Assembly (NCBI RefSeq): GCF_028745505.1
Contig: NZ_JAQZZL010000002.1
Location: 744,001 to 808,000 of the forward strand
DNA from: Lentisphaera marina
GTDB lineage: Bacteria > Verrucomicrobiota > Lentisphaeria > Lentisphaerales > Lentisphaeraceae
Direction: 5' to 3'
DNA length: 64,000 bases
Shown: positions 17,791 to 27,893 of the stretch, one piece after another
Layout of the letters: the number at the start of each line of letters is the position of its first letter
Numbering within the stretch: the stretch's first letter is position 1
Notes under the pieces: generated by a model
Databases searched by the model: none
The model's input: only the letters and a program-made list of their open reading frames with translations
What the model was told of the DNA's origin: nothing
Position numbers and translations under genes: made by a program

Positions 17791-19239
17791 TCAACGCGTG
17801 TGAGTATTCAAAATTCTTTTTCTTTCCTCTTGAACTAAAGGGTTCTTTCGCAGACCCCAGATGCGATCCCTAGCAGCACGATAAGTCAGTTTTAAGTCAA
17901 TTATGGGTTTGGGGTAGGATTGAAAGAGTTTATACCCCTTCATTTGGACTTCCATAGGCTCAATTTTCCAAGGTTCATGAATTTCCTCTTTATTGAGTTC
18001 CACAAGTTCAGGCAGCCATTGACGAATAAAATCACCATCGGGATCATGATCCATCGATTGCTTGACGGGATTATAGATTCTCACCGTATTGATCCCAGTG
18101 GTTCCTGCCTGCATTTGAAATTGAGTGAAATGAATGCCGGGTTCATAATCCAAAAATAGTTTAGCCAAATGGTAGACTCCATCCCGCCAATCTTGTGCTA
18201 AATGATGGCAGAAAAAACTCGTCAGCATGGCTCGCATACGAAAATTGATCCATCCGGTTTTTTCGAGGCATCGCATACAAGCATCAACCAAGGGATAACC
18301 CGTGCGGCCTTTTTTCCAGGCCTGAATAAATTCTGCATTATAATCAGTACGCATTAATTCGTAAGCTTGGTTTAAGCATAAAAATTCATAAGAGCATTCC
18401 ACCTCAAATTTTTGTATGAAATGACTACGCCATTTCACTCGAGTTAAAAAAGCACTATAGGCCCTTTTGTGACACTCATAAGCTTTGGATTCTTTCACCT
18501 TTTGATACACTTGTTTAGAACTAATATTTCCCCATGCCAAGTAGGGCGATATGCGACCACAATACTTTCGGCTCAGGCCCGGTTTAGAAATATGCTTTTG
18601 GTAATTTTTCCCTCGCTCTGACAAGAAATTGCTTAAATAGAGGTGAGCCGCATCTTCTCCGGGGATCTGCATTTCTTTAGGATTTCCCTTTATGCGCTCA
18701 AAAAAATCTTCTATAGGCTTAAATAAACCTTCATCAAATTCAAAATCACTTGAGCTGTAGCTATTTTCAATCAAGCTTTCCTGATGCCAAGAAAACCAAG
18801 CTTTATCCCAGTTATCTCGGTTTTGAATACCCCGTTTTATAGCACTAGTTTCGGCCTCGAGTAAATCAAGGCCTTGGCGTTTGCAAAAATCTAAAATACT
18901 GCGATCACGACGCCAAGTTCTTTGCGTACCATGTTCCTGATAAGCCAGGATATTTTTAATTTTGTATTCTGAAGCAATTCTTTCAAAAGCCTCCAGAGCC
19001 GAGCAATTCACTATGAAAACAGGACGATTGAAAGGCTTCAGTTTGGCTTGCATTTCCAATAGCGAAACTTTGATAAAGTGGAGGTGACGATCAGACAGAT
19101 CTGGGGCTCGTATCAAATCCGGCTCAAAACAGTAGAGCAATAAATAGGGGGCCTGCATCAATTCCGCTGCAGCTAAGCAAGCGTGATCATTTAAGCGCAG
19201 GTCTCTCTTTAGCCAAACTACGTTAATTTCTTTCTTCAA
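17791..19239 (-). CDS. phrB: Deoxyribodipyrimidine photolyase/cryptochrome family protein
   Basis: A 482-aa flavoprotein of the photolyase/cryptochrome family. The N-terminal alpha/beta antenna-binding domain (about 1-150) starts with [18 protein letters not shown]. The helical FAD-binding domain (about 270-460) carries the hallmark segments [30 protein letters not shown], and [25 protein letters not shown] followed by [16 protein letters not shown]. These light-driven enzymes repair UV pyrimidine dimers, and some act as photoreceptors; [13 protein letters not shown] is not the class I standard, so the exact subclass is open. The gene overlaps the upstream gene by 17 nt, so both come from one mRNA. 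Confidence 0.9.
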   Translation of the reverse strand: MKKEINVVWLKRDLRLNDHACLAAAELMQAPYLLLYCFEPDLIRAPDLSDRHLHFIKVSLLEMQAKLKPFNRPVFIVNCSALEAFERIASEYKIKNILAYQEHGTQRTWRRDRSILDFCKRQGLDLLEAETSAIKRGIQNRDNWDKAWFSWHQESLIENSYSSSDFEFDEGLFKPIEDFFERIKGNPKEMQIPGEDAAHLYLSNFLSERGKNYQKHISKPGLSRKYCGRISPYLAWGNISSKQVYQKVKESKAYECHKRAYSAFLTRVKWRSHFIQKFEVECSYEFLCLNQAYELMRTDYNAEFIQAWKKGRTGYPLVDACMRCLEKTGWINFRMRAMLTSFFCHHLAQDWRDGVYHLAKLFLDYEPGIHFTQFQMQAGTTGINTVRIYNPVKQSMDHDPDGDFIRQWLPELVELNKEEIHEPWKIEPMEVQMKGYKLFQSYPKPIIDLKLTYRAARDRIWGLRKNPLVQEERKRILNTHTR

Positions 19240-20317
19240 GCAGCTGTCTCTTACATTGTTTCCAGAATTTAAAGAAAGATGAATAATTTCCTTCTAGGGA
19301 GGACAAGCTTTCGCGTTTGTCTTCCACACCAACATAATTGTTTAATGGATGCTGACGATAATAAATCTCACCACGGCATAATTTTTTGAGTTCGGCAAAA
19401 TCACCCACAAAGATAATGAGATCATCAATATTTTTACTCAAGTTCATAAAAAACCTCATCACTCTTTCCGAAACGGGATAAGCTTCAAATACCTTGGGCT
19501 CAATGAGCAAGATCCGATTAGCCACTTGCCCAGAGCGCCACTTGGGATCCAAGTTATAATAGTTATAGATCAAGCTATCATCATGCTTAAGAGCATTAGG
19601 ATTGTCACCAGATATTGGCTTCCACTTCAAATCAACCGTACTCAATTCCTGCAGTTCTTCGACCTCATCATAGCGCGTTAAATCTCTATAAGTTTTATCT
19701 AAAAAGTTATCGCCTTCATCGACTCGACAATACTTATTTATGTTCTCTTGGTTTGCAATATATTTTCTTCCATTTAAGCAAGCGGCTACCCACTGCCAAC
19801 TCAAAGCATTAGAAGCCCAATCACCATCCAATAAATGATAATACATCCATCGAGCAGGCTCATACCAATGATAAGAAGCTATATTACAGATACTCATGGC
19901 TACATACATCCGCATATGATTGTGCATGTATCCTACATTGTACAGATCTTTTATAGCCTCGTTAAAGACTCCAATACTACTGCGAGCCTCCATTAAACTG
20001 GCCGGCATACCATCCTGCTTAGTCGCTTCTTGATTGAAGTTTAAATCCCTATTTATCTTTGTTCCATGATAATTCCATTGGCTCTGCCAATAATCTCGCC
20101 AAGCCAACTCTTGCACAAACTTTTCTACCTTTTCTAAGCTGTAACGCTTCATTAGAGAATCATAAACACTGCGTGTGCTAATAACACCACGAGAAATGTA
20201 GGGGGATAGGTAGGACACATCACCATCTAAAAAATTTCTCGTCCGAGCGTAATTTTTCACATCATATGACTCCAGTAAATCTATAATCTCATCATAAGCA
20301 TATGTAAATTCATTCAT
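19223..20317 (-). CDS. Photolyase-like FAD-binding protein without antenna domain
   Basis: A 364-aa relative of photolyases that starts directly in the helical FAD-binding part ([33 protein letters not shown]), then [71 protein letters not shown] in shortened form. The normal N-terminal antenna domain of about 150 residues is absent and there is no room for it upstream. The C-terminal 90 residues ([24 protein letters not shown]) look like a separate alpha/beta unit. It overlaps the 482-aa photolyase gene by 17 nt, suggesting joint function in light response or repair. Such short FAD-binding-domain proteins exist in other bacteria; their biochemistry is poorly defined. Confidence 0.85.
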   Translation of the reverse strand: MNEFTYAYDEIIDLLESYDVKNYARTRNFLDGDVSYLSPYISRGVISTRSVYDSLMKRYSLEKVEKFVQELAWRDYWQSQWNYHGTKINRDLNFNQEATKQDGMPASLMEARSSIGVFNEAIKDLYNVGYMHNHMRMYVAMSICNIASYHWYEPARWMYYHLLDGDWASNALSWQWVAACLNGRKYIANQENINKYCRVDEGDNFLDKTYRDLTRYDEVEELQELSTVDLKWKPISGDNPNALKHDDSLIYNYYNLDPKWRSGQVANRILLIEPKVFEAYPVSERVMRFFMNLSKNIDDLIIFVGDFAELKKLCRGEIYYRQHPLNNYVGVEDKRESLSSLEGNYSSFFKFWKQCKRQLLEERN

Positions 20318-20341
20318 TTTTTTGTCTCACTAAATTTTTAG

Positions 20342-20368
20342 TTTAAGTATGTTTGACTCATACTTAAA
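20342..20368. promoter_or_regulatory. Inverted repeat upstream of photolyase operon
   Basis: A perfect 10-bp inverted repeat, TTTAAGTATG-N7-CATACTTAAA, 24 nt upstream of the photolyase-like start codon. The position in the leader or promoter and the symmetry suit an operator for a dimeric regulator; light- or B12-dependent MerR regulators control photolyase genes in other bacteria, but that is only an analogy. An mRNA hairpin is the alternative. Confidence 0.4.
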
Positions 20369-20583
20369 AACAAACAAAAAACATTCAAAACGTTCATTTT
20401 GTGAGATTTGTTTTAACTCATACACTCATGAAATAAAAATGGGTCGAATTATAGCGCTCTAAAGAAATTTGATTATCTAATCATGTGGAATATAACATTC
20501 AAATAATTGTAATGGGATTCTTCATATTGGAGGAACACATGACAGGTTAAGCAAAAGCAAATTATTTTAAGAGGACGGAAACC

Positions 20584-20976
20584 ATGGCTAAGACAACTTT
20601 AATTTTTTCTTTGATTTACATAATAATGGGAGTGGGTGGTTACTTTGCTTCTGGTAAAGCGAGTGTTACTGCGCTTATCCCATCTTTTTTTGGTATCTTA
20701 TTCTTTATATTTTCAATAATTGCCATTAAAAAACCAAGTTTGAATAAACACATGTTGCACGGCATCATGTTTCTCGTACTCGTGAGTCTAGGCGGGACTT
20801 TCAAGGGATTTGGTAAAATGCTTGCTTGGCTCAATGGACAAGAGATTGAGCGCTTACTTGCCGTACAAATCCAGGGTACTTTTTTTATTCTTAACTCAAT
20901 TCTTTTGATCTGTGGAATTTATTCATTCATCCAAGCAAGAAAAACAAAAGATTCCGAAGTTCCAAGCCCTAATTAA
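20584..20976 (+). CDS. Small integral membrane protein, 130 aa
   Basis: A 130-aa protein with four predicted membrane spans: LIFSLIYIIMGVGGYFA, ALIPSFFGILFFIFSIIAI, MLHGIMFLVLVSLGGTF, and GTFFILNSILLICGIYSFI. GAGGA lies 8 nt before the ATG. Motifs YIIMGVGGYFASG and TALIPSFFGILF followed by KPSLNKHMLH resemble a family of small bacterial membrane proteins of unknown function, by recall. It stands alone between two minus-strand operons, with its own promoter presumably in 20370-20560. Confidence 0.7.
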   Translation: MAKTTLIFSLIYIIMGVGGYFASGKASVTALIPSFFGILFFIFSIIAIKKPSLNKHMLHGIMFLVLVSLGGTFKGFGKMLAWLNGQEIERLLAVQIQGTFFILNSILLICGIYSFIQARKTKDSEVPSPN

Positions 20977-21173
20977 AAATTAAACATTGCAACTCTGTTG
21001 CGTAATCTCAGCAAAGAGTTCTCCTGGGTACGCCAAGCTACAGCTTGGCATTTCCCGATAAACAACACCTTAATTCTTAGCCCAAATTAAAAATTTAAAA
21101 TTCACCATTAAAAATTAAAAATTGCTGAGATCTATTGCGGGAAAAATATTATTAACATGTATTCGAGTACCTA
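20977..21173. repeat. Palindromic repeat mosaic with intact IS1182 target-like site
   Basis: Noncoding. It holds GCAACTCTGTTGC (20989-21001), the reverse complement of the palindrome in which IS1182 sits at 31042-31056 and 32629-32643, here uninterrupted. It also holds GCCAAGCT-AC-AGCTTGGC (21032-21049), matching 8612-8629. AT-rich linkers with repeated TTAAAAATT follow. Confidence 0.6.
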
Positions 21174-22004
21174 TTAAACTTTAGATAAACGATTCTGATT
21201 ATTAAAATATTTTAAACAGAATAGGCCAACAATGATCATCAATAAAAACTCTTCAGGTTCAGGAACTAAAGCCGATGTTTCTATTAACTCTTGTACATTA
21301 GCCAATCCAATGTCCACTGCAAAAAGAAGGTCGTCATAATCTCGGTCGCCACCACCATAAATATCTTCAAAACCCAAAAATAAATATGCCGAATCTTGTA
21401 CCGCAAAACTGACAACATGCTGTAAACCATCTCCATTTGCATCAGTATCTGTAGAGAAAACATTGGATCCGCCATTGGCACCATTAGCAATTAAAAAGAA
21501 ATCAAGACTGGTCCCAGCACTAAAGGTACCAAGCTCTACAAAATCTCCGGTATTCACTGGGTAGTTTTCACTAGTGGAACCAGAACGTCTACTTGCGTCG
21601 GGAAATATCAATTGTGGGTTGCCATCACTAATTCCAGGCCCCTCAGTGTTGAACCCAAGGGTATTGTGATAACCAGCACCTTCGCCAACAAAATAAACGC
21701 GTAAATCAGAGTCGTAGGCTAAATCTAATTTCGTAGAATCTAGAGCTAAACTCGATACGGTTTCTGTACTCAAGGCAACTCCAGAAGCTAAATTATTTTG
21801 GACAATTTGCTGTATTTCTGGTAGATAATTGTTTTGGAAATCAATTGAGTCATCATCAGATGCTGCTGTGTAGACTTCACCAACAATATCCAAACCAAAG
21901 GGACGGTCAGTCGATTGATATGGGGATAAACTTCCTTCTGCATATAAGAAAGCGTTGAAGCATAGGGATAAACTTAAGATTCCTAGCTTGTGTTTTATTT
22001 TCAT
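21174..22004 (-). CDS. DUF4114 PEP-CTERM surface protein, copy 2
   Basis: A 276-aa exported protein. The start is ATG 22004 behind GGAGAAGG; an in-frame ATG at 22028 is unlikely. The signal peptide is MKIKHKLGILSLSLCFNAFLYAEG. The middle and C-terminal part carry a DUF4114 domain, recognisable from DFFLIANGANGG, LQHVVSFAV and FLGFEDIYGGGDRDYDDLLFAVDIG, whose acidic loop probably binds calcium. The C-terminus is a PEP-CTERM sorting tail: VPEPEE, a hydrophobic span (FLLMIIVGLFCLKYF) and a short polar end. It should be cleaved or transferred by the exosortase encoded upstream in the same operon and end up on the cell surface or in matrix. It is a close paralogue of the gene 16 nt upstream. Confidence 0.9.
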   Translation of the reverse strand: MKIKHKLGILSLSLCFNAFLYAEGSLSPYQSTDRPFGLDIVGEVYTAASDDDSIDFQNNYLPEIQQIVQNNLASGVALSTETVSSLALDSTKLDLAYDSDLRVYFVGEGAGYHNTLGFNTEGPGISDGNPQLIFPDASRRSGSTSENYPVNTGDFVELGTFSAGTSLDFFLIANGANGGSNVFSTDTDANGDGLQHVVSFAVQDSAYLFLGFEDIYGGGDRDYDDLLFAVDIGLANVQELIETSALVPEPEEFLLMIIVGLFCLKYFNNQNRLSKV

Positions 22005-22020
22005 TTTTCCTTCTCCAAAA

Positions 22021-22902
22021 TTACTCAATATTGAGTAGTTTATTATTGTTTATGTGTTGAGAGCCTTTCAAATATTTTAAAAGACAGAGAGCGAATATTA
22101 TTGTCAGCAGGACTTCCTCAGGCTCAGGGACCAAAGCTGAAGTCTCAATTAGTTGATTCACATTCATTGTTCCGATATCTACCGCAAAAAGTAGATCATT
22201 GTAATCCCTGTCACCACCATTATAAAGATCTTCAAAACCCAAAAATAAATAGGAAGAATTTTCTATTGCAAAGCTAACTACATGCTGAATACCATCGGGA
22301 TTTACGCTCTCATCAGTTGAATAAACATAGGAACCGCCATTGGCACCATTAGCAATAAGGAAAAAGTCCAGTTCTGTACCTTCGCTAAAAGTTCCTAGCT
22401 CAACAAAATCACCTTGAGCTAATGGAGTATTGTTATTCCTATTAACCGGATTATCGGGATTAAGGTAATCACTGCTCACGCTAGCGTCGGGAAAAATTAA
22501 TTGTGGGTTTCCAGTTTGAATACCTCCAGCTTCAGTATTAAAACCCAGTGTATTATGATAACCAGCTCCCTCACCAACGAAATACACTCTTAGATCTGCA
22601 TCATAGCTTAAATTTAATTTGTTGGGGTCTAGAGCAATACTATCCAGAGTCTCATTATTTAGACTCATTCTCTCGCCTAGATTATTCTGAACAATTTGAT
22701 TGATTTCTGGGAGATAATTATTTTGAAAATCAACTGAAGCCTCGTCAGATGCAGCGATGTAGACTTCGCCAACAATGTCTAGCCCAAATGGTCGTTCACT
22801 CGCTTGATAAGGGGATAGGCTAGCATCTGCATAGGTGTTTTGTATAAAGTACATCAATACTATACAAAGAGCTTTAGTTAGTGATTTCTTTCCATTTCTC
22901 AT
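22021..22902 (-). CDS. DUF4114 PEP-CTERM surface protein, copy 1
   Basis: A 293-aa paralogue of the following gene: signal peptide about 1-25 (MRNGKKSLTKALCIVLMYFIQNTYA), a shared N-terminal segment LSPYQASERPFGLDIVGEVYIAAS, then the DUF4114 domain (DFFLIANGANGGSYVYSTDE, FLGFEDLYNGGDRDYNDLLFAVDIG), and a PEP-CTERM tail VPEPEE with a hydrophobic span (VLLTIIFALCLLKYL). Compared with copy 2 it carries a short insertion (about 10 residues) before the second DUF4114 strand. Its ATG overlaps the exosortase stop codon by 4 nt (ATGA), which ties substrate to enzyme. Likely an extracellular adhesin or matrix protein. Confidence 0.9.
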   Translation of the reverse strand: MRNGKKSLTKALCIVLMYFIQNTYADASLSPYQASERPFGLDIVGEVYIAASDEASVDFQNNYLPEINQIVQNNLGERMSLNNETLDSIALDPNKLNLSYDADLRVYFVGEGAGYHNTLGFNTEAGGIQTGNPQLIFPDASVSSDYLNPDNPVNRNNNTPLAQGDFVELGTFSEGTELDFFLIANGANGGSYVYSTDESVNPDGIQHVVSFAIENSSYLFLGFEDLYNGGDRDYNDLLFAVDIGTMNVNQLIETSALVPEPEEVLLTIIFALCLLKYLKGSQHINNNKLLNIE

Positions 22903-24545
22903 TGTTGAACTCCTTTATCTATCAGTGTTTTGTTGAGTGCTAATTCATTATTTGATTTTTCTGCCATAAAATATTTTAAGAAGTTGATTATTTGCTCTTT
23001 ATCTTGGGCTTTAACTCGGCTTAATACCCAATGACCCTGTTGGCCACGCAAGCGTAAATTGATATCTTCTTTGAGAACCTTGAGCATATCCGTATAAAAT
23101 TCTCCATTTTGAGAAAACCAATACGCGTAATAATACTTTTCTTTCCCTTTTTCAGCTCTCACCAACTTGACTTGATGTCCTTTTGGGAACTGGCGAATTT
23201 CGGAGTCAACTATATCCCAATTAGCCCCTTTCAGGCAGTACTCTGGGGAATGCATACTATGACGTTCACTACTGTGGACAGAGACCATGAGCTGAACATC
23301 TTTATTACCTGATGTATAATTTCGACAGATAACATTACCATTCTCAAAAAAATTAATTAAATAAGCAGGGACATCACGTTTCTCTCCCGTCCATGGCCCA
23401 ATGACATAGCTGGGGTAAGCTTGTTTGAATTCAGATTTTTCACTTGTTAAAACAAGACTAAAAGCCGCGTAAATGACAATCAATAAGTAAGAATGTTTAA
23501 TTCGACTCAAAGCTTCAAACCTAGGCACATCCACTTTTTCTTTAGGTCGAATAGAATAATAAATAGCAAACATCAATACCGAGATTAATAATTTTATCAC
23601 TAATGGATCAACCTGATAACTAGACCCCAAAGGCATGTAGGTCGCTATTACATAAGTACTCGCAGGAAAAGCACAAGATAAAACAACAAATGCAGGAATG
23701 AATAAGTAAAGGTTCTTTAAGCCTTTGTACTGGATTAAGTACGCGGATAGCAAGAATAAAAATGCCATCATCCACAAGGTGTTCATATCAAAAAATAATG
23801 CCGTAATAATCATGACTTGAACATGGTTAAAAGCAATCAGCCCCCCATTGATGAACGAGGATTTGTAAGTCAAGTTTTTTGACGTAAGCCTTACTAAATA
23901 GAGAGCCAAAATAAAGAATACCCATGAAAATTTATCTAAAGGTGAATCTAACCAAGCATCAAGAGTATCAGAGAAAAAAGGATAAAATAACGTCAAATAG
24001 CACAGTGCAATCACAAGTTCCTTTCTAAAGCCCTGTTTTTTCTCTTGAGTATCATTACTACTAAGCTCTTTGAGACCCATAAAAAAGTGAATGCTCATCA
24101 TGCTAACAAAAAACCAGATCAAGCCCACAACACTATGTAAAGCACCTTCAATGGGCGCATCATTATAAATTCCCAAGATAATTAGAGTAGAAATTCTGAG
24201 GGAATTAAAGCAGAGTGCCATTAATACGAGAGTGAGTAAATAATAGAAGCAATTCTTTAAACAAATTTTACGCGACATAACGCATAAAATTGTACCAAAA
24301 GTTAAGATGTACTTCAAAGTGGAAGAGCCACTGCAAGCAGGGACTACATCAAACTTTATTCCATGTGAGCTAATTATCGTCCCACTAAGGCTTATATCCT
24401 CAATGAATAATTGCAGGAACGCATAAGAAAAATTACTGGAGAATTGACGGAGAGGAAAGTTAAGTATAGGCTCGCATATGCTTAGTAGCAAATACATTAA
24501 GGCACCAGATGACAAGGCACCAACAACTTGTTTCTTCCTAGTCAT
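22899..24545 (-). CDS. Exosortase fused to EpsI domain
   Basis: A 548-aa polytopic membrane enzyme that processes PEP-CTERM proteins. The exosortase part (about 1-160) has the catalytic triad Cys71 (VVPACSGSSTLKYI), Arg117 (CFNSLRISTLII) and His137 (GALHSVVGLIWF). A central membrane block with further spans follows (about 175-375). The C-terminal soluble part (about 385-530) is EpsI/DUF3485-like, with VHSSERHSMHSPEYCLKGANW as its core motif. Exosortase-EpsI fusions are known in other bacteria. It starts immediately after the TPR gene stop codon (TGA-ATG) and overlaps the first substrate gene, forming a dedicated cassette. Confidence 0.92.
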   Translation of the reverse strand: MTRKKQVVGALSSGALMYLLLSICEPILNFPLRQFSSNFSYAFLQLFIEDISLSGTIISSHGIKFDVVPACSGSSTLKYILTFGTILCVMSRKICLKNCFYYLLTLVLMALCFNSLRISTLIILGIYNDAPIEGALHSVVGLIWFFVSMMSIHFFMGLKELSSNDTQEKKQGFRKELVIALCYLTLFYPFFSDTLDAWLDSPLDKFSWVFFILALYLVRLTSKNLTYKSSFINGGLIAFNHVQVMIITALFFDMNTLWMMAFLFLLSAYLIQYKGLKNLYLFIPAFVVLSCAFPASTYVIATYMPLGSSYQVDPLVIKLLISVLMFAIYYSIRPKEKVDVPRFEALSRIKHSYLLIVIYAAFSLVLTSEKSEFKQAYPSYVIGPWTGEKRDVPAYLINFFENGNVICRNYTSGNKDVQLMVSVHSSERHSMHSPEYCLKGANWDIVDSEIRQFPKGHQVKLVRAEKGKEKYYYAYWFSQNGEFYTDMLKVLKEDINLRLRGQQGHWVLSRVKAQDKEQIINFLKYFMAEKSNNELALNKTLIDKGVQQ

Positions 24546-27437
24546 TCAATGCACCCCTTCGATTTGAGCTATATAAGTCTCTATTTTTTGCATCGATTCA
24601 GAACTCACTTGCCCAAAGCCTTCTTGAACACTTTTTAGGCAAGCCCTATAGCTAAATAGTGCTTCCTGATTGCGTTTTAAATGGCGATAACTTTCAGCTA
24701 AGTTGTAAAGTGTTTTTGGATCTTTATTAGCTAAATCAATCGAATTTTTAGGGGCCAAAATCTTTACCGTTTTTTCATACAATTCATTGGCGTTTAAAAT
24801 AGATGTATAAGTATGCAGTATTCTGTAATCATAGGGAGATAGATCATGTGCTTCTTTAGCACTTATCAGAGCAGCTTCATACTGGCCGTCCAGAAATAAA
24901 TTCCATGCAATATTATTGTGTATTTCAGCCTTTTGTTTACTGAATGGTAGGTGGAATTCATATAATTTGGCAGCCTCACTAAATAAATCAGTTGATTCAC
25001 AGAGTAGGGCGAGTCGAAGAATATCGTTGGCATGTTTTTTACTCGTATGAAACTGCTTTTCAAGTAAATCAAAATTCCCCAAGTGTATCTGAGCTTCAGC
25101 CCAATAGTAAAATGCGGAAGCATTGTTTGTTTTGTATTCATCCAAGGATTCGACTACGGAGTCATATTTTTTTTCATATAGTTGAACCGCTACCTCAGCG
25201 AGAACCATTTTTGTGTCTTTAGCTATATCTTGATTCACCAGCAAAAGCTTTTTCGCCTTATTTAGGTCTTGCTTCTTCAAAGCCTCTTTAACTGAAAAAT
25301 AACAGATTAAAGAAGAACTATTTTCGAGCAGGTCATGATCTTGAATATATTCATTAGCGAATTCGTATTGTCCCAAGCCAATATAACACTCGGCTAATAG
25401 TATTTTTTCTCTTCGCATGGAACATAGGTCCGCTTGGTGTTCAAAGAGGATGATTGCTTGCTTCCATTTACCCTCAAGCATTAATGCTTTTATATTTAGC
25501 AGTGTTATTTGTTTATGAGAACGGTAGTGAAGTGGTAGTTGAGCAATTAAAGCTAGTGCCTCTTTGCCTCTTTTATCGATGAGTTCGAAGTTGATTTTTA
25601 AGATCTCAAAATTAACAGAAACAAGCTCTTTATTCAATAATTCTTCATAGTGCTTTCGTGCTAAAGCAAGTTCATTTTTATGTAAATGAATTAGGCAAAT
25701 ACCAAGCTTAGCCTCATCCTCAAAATCTTTATTCTGCTTAAGTTGATCAAATAATTCATAAGCCTCATTAGTATTACCTTCGTACAAATAACGATAGGCC
25801 AGACTCAGACCATTCGTGCCCTGCTTGACCCAGAATTGTTTAGCCTCTTCATTTATATCTTTTAGTTCAATATTTTGCAGCAATAAAAAACTCAGACTTT
25901 CAGTTCTTTTACTACCTAGTTTACCTTCCTTCAAATCCTTTAAAATGACCTCGTGCCTTTGATGAATAAAAGCTTCATATAGACTCATTTCCTGTAGAGT
26001 AAAAAATGGACTCTCATGCAACTTTAATAATTCTTCTGCTTTTTCAAAATCTTTTTTCTGGAGATACAAAGTCATTAAATCATTAACAGATTTCTTATCT
26101 TTGGGAAAATACTTAACTTTAAGTTCCGCAAGTCGAAGTAGGGTATCATTCTTATTATTTAGCGCATATATAGAAGCTAGCTGATCGAAGAAAGCTTTGC
26201 TGTATACTCCCTTTCTAAATTGTCTTTTGATTATTTGTTCCGCAAGGACGTGCTGACTCTCTTTGATTAATGAACTTGCCCAAAGTGACGTTAATAATGG
26301 ACTCGACTTCAGCACGGGATCACTCAAGCCATTGGCTAAGTCAATCAGCTTCTTATCTTCAGCCCTAGAATGATAATATTGAATTAATAACAAGCGACTC
26401 AAGGCTGTCTTAGGTAAAAGACGCTTAATTTTTTCTTCCGTCAAAGCTGAATCCATTTGGGGCTTTGTACAAATCTGATAAAGTAAACTTTCACCTTCCA
26501 ATCTAGGATCATCAGACTTCAACTTGTCAAGCAAACTCGCTAGCTCAATAAAATTCTTTTGGGCAAAATAAATATTGCCCGCAAGTAGGCGACGATTAAT
26601 CATTAAATTATCATCATTCTCTAAATTCAGCGTATCAATTTGACTTAAAATTTTTAAACTTTCGTCATACTGATTCATCAAAAATTTTGCATAGGCACCC
26701 TCAATCAAAACATTTGCTGATTGCGGGTATCGCATTCTAGATTCCACAAGTACAGACTCTGCAGCATCATAACGACCTGCAATCATGTAGAGTCGGCAAT
26801 AACTTACAAGTCCTTTTTCTTCCAGGATTCCATTGCGATAACATTGAGCTAAAAACTCTATGGCGCCCTGGTAGTCATTTTTTATGATATAGCAATTGGC
26901 AATTCTTTGTGCCACTTTTGCATTTGGAAAATCTTTGAAAAAATATTCCCATAAATCCCAAGCTTTGTCAAGTTGTTTAAACTGAATGAGTAAGTCACCG
27001 TGAGTTAAGACTTTTTTCACGGGATCTTCGAGTTCATTGGCCATTTGAATTAGCCTTTCTTGTTCCCCGTAGTTGGATTGAATCTTGAGTTTATTTAGAC
27101 TATAGATTCTCAATAGAACTTCTCTATTCTTCAGGCCGTTTTCCCAGGCCTTTTCTGCATAGGCAACACTATCACTTCTTTTTGATAGGGTTTGTGCAAT
27201 TGAACTCGTTTCCCACAGTAAAGATTTATCTTTGGGTTTCAGTGACACCGCCTTTACAATAGCCTTGTAGGCTTGATGATAATGACCCGATTCTTTAAAA
27301 CGATTAAAATTATTTATGTGATCTTCATAAGTGAGTGAAACCTTAACCTCTTTTGGGCTAAATTTCTTTTGAATAAAATAAAAACTAGCAGAGCTTACTA
27401 CTAGTAATGAGACAAATAACAATAATTTTTTCAGCAT
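24546..27437 (-). CDS. TPR-repeat protein of exosortase cassette
   Basis: A 963-aa protein with an N-terminal membrane anchor or signal (MLKKLLLFVSLLVVSSASFYFIQ) and about 20 TPR-like helical pairs for the rest (YHQAYKAIVKAVSLKPKDKS; YDAAESVLVESRMRYPQSANV; YEAALISAKEAHDLSPYDYR). It should be periplasmic. There is no lipobox Cys, unlike the PrsT-type TPR lipoprotein often found with PEP-CTERM systems, although size and context match that role. It is the first gene of the operon TPR, exosortase-EpsI, DUF4114, DUF4114, with no gap to the exosortase gene. A scaffold for export or polysaccharide assembly is the probable job, by analogy. Confidence 0.85.
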   Translation of the reverse strand: MLKKLLLFVSLLVVSSASFYFIQKKFSPKEVKVSLTYEDHINNFNRFKESGHYHQAYKAIVKAVSLKPKDKSLLWETSSIAQTLSKRSDSVAYAEKAWENGLKNREVLLRIYSLNKLKIQSNYGEQERLIQMANELEDPVKKVLTHGDLLIQFKQLDKAWDLWEYFFKDFPNAKVAQRIANCYIIKNDYQGAIEFLAQCYRNGILEEKGLVSYCRLYMIAGRYDAAESVLVESRMRYPQSANVLIEGAYAKFLMNQYDESLKILSQIDTLNLENDDNLMINRRLLAGNIYFAQKNFIELASLLDKLKSDDPRLEGESLLYQICTKPQMDSALTEEKIKRLLPKTALSRLLLIQYYHSRAEDKKLIDLANGLSDPVLKSSPLLTSLWASSLIKESQHVLAEQIIKRQFRKGVYSKAFFDQLASIYALNNKNDTLLRLAELKVKYFPKDKKSVNDLMTLYLQKKDFEKAEELLKLHESPFFTLQEMSLYEAFIHQRHEVILKDLKEGKLGSKRTESLSFLLLQNIELKDINEEAKQFWVKQGTNGLSLAYRYLYEGNTNEAYELFDQLKQNKDFEDEAKLGICLIHLHKNELALARKHYEELLNKELVSVNFEILKINFELIDKRGKEALALIAQLPLHYRSHKQITLLNIKALMLEGKWKQAIILFEHQADLCSMRREKILLAECYIGLGQYEFANEYIQDHDLLENSSSLICYFSVKEALKKQDLNKAKKLLLVNQDIAKDTKMVLAEVAVQLYEKKYDSVVESLDEYKTNNASAFYYWAEAQIHLGNFDLLEKQFHTSKKHANDILRLALLCESTDLFSEAAKLYEFHLPFSKQKAEIHNNIAWNLFLDGQYEAALISAKEAHDLSPYDYRILHTYTSILNANELYEKTVKILAPKNSIDLANKDPKTLYNLAESYRHLKRNQEALFSYRACLKSVQEGFGQVSSESMQKIETYIAQIEGVH

Positions 27438-27820
27438 AGTTCTAGATCTTTATGATTATAGATGAAAACGATAAAGCATGTCCAATTCTAGAGTTGTCTA
27501 ATGAGGCGTAAGGTGTTAATTTTCTTGGATTTATATAATAAATCATTTTAGTTTATTTGGCTTTGTGTGGGTATGCATATATTATTTGTCTGACTTATGT
27601 AACATAATTCCGACCTTTTAACCTCCTAGATAACACACCCCGCGCATAGAATTAGCCCCTGGGATCTTCAAACTTCAGCTGGGCTCTTTAATCCGCCCGC
27701 GGAGGGCCCCATCACCCCGCCGGTCGATGGCTGACAAGCCTCGCAGGGAAGGGGACAGCGTCCCAAAACTAAAAATCAAAATTATCCCGTATCCCCTATA
27801 AGCATCAAGTACTATCTGTG
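27438..27820. repeat. Intergenic palindromic repeat mosaic left of IS3
   Basis: Noncoding. 27440-27620 is AT-rich and presumably holds the exosortase operon promoter. 27625-27800 is unusually GC-rich for this genome (CCGCCCGCGGAGGGCCCCATCACCCCGCCGG in pieces). It shares CAGCTGGGCTCTTTAATCCG with the sequence right of IS3 (about 28984) and with 8622-8640. Confidence 0.5.
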
Positions 27821-27893
27821 TAATGCCCCCCTTTTTCAAGGGGTAACATTACGTAGTGCGAGTTAAGAGTCGCAACTTGTTGTTTTAAGGTAA

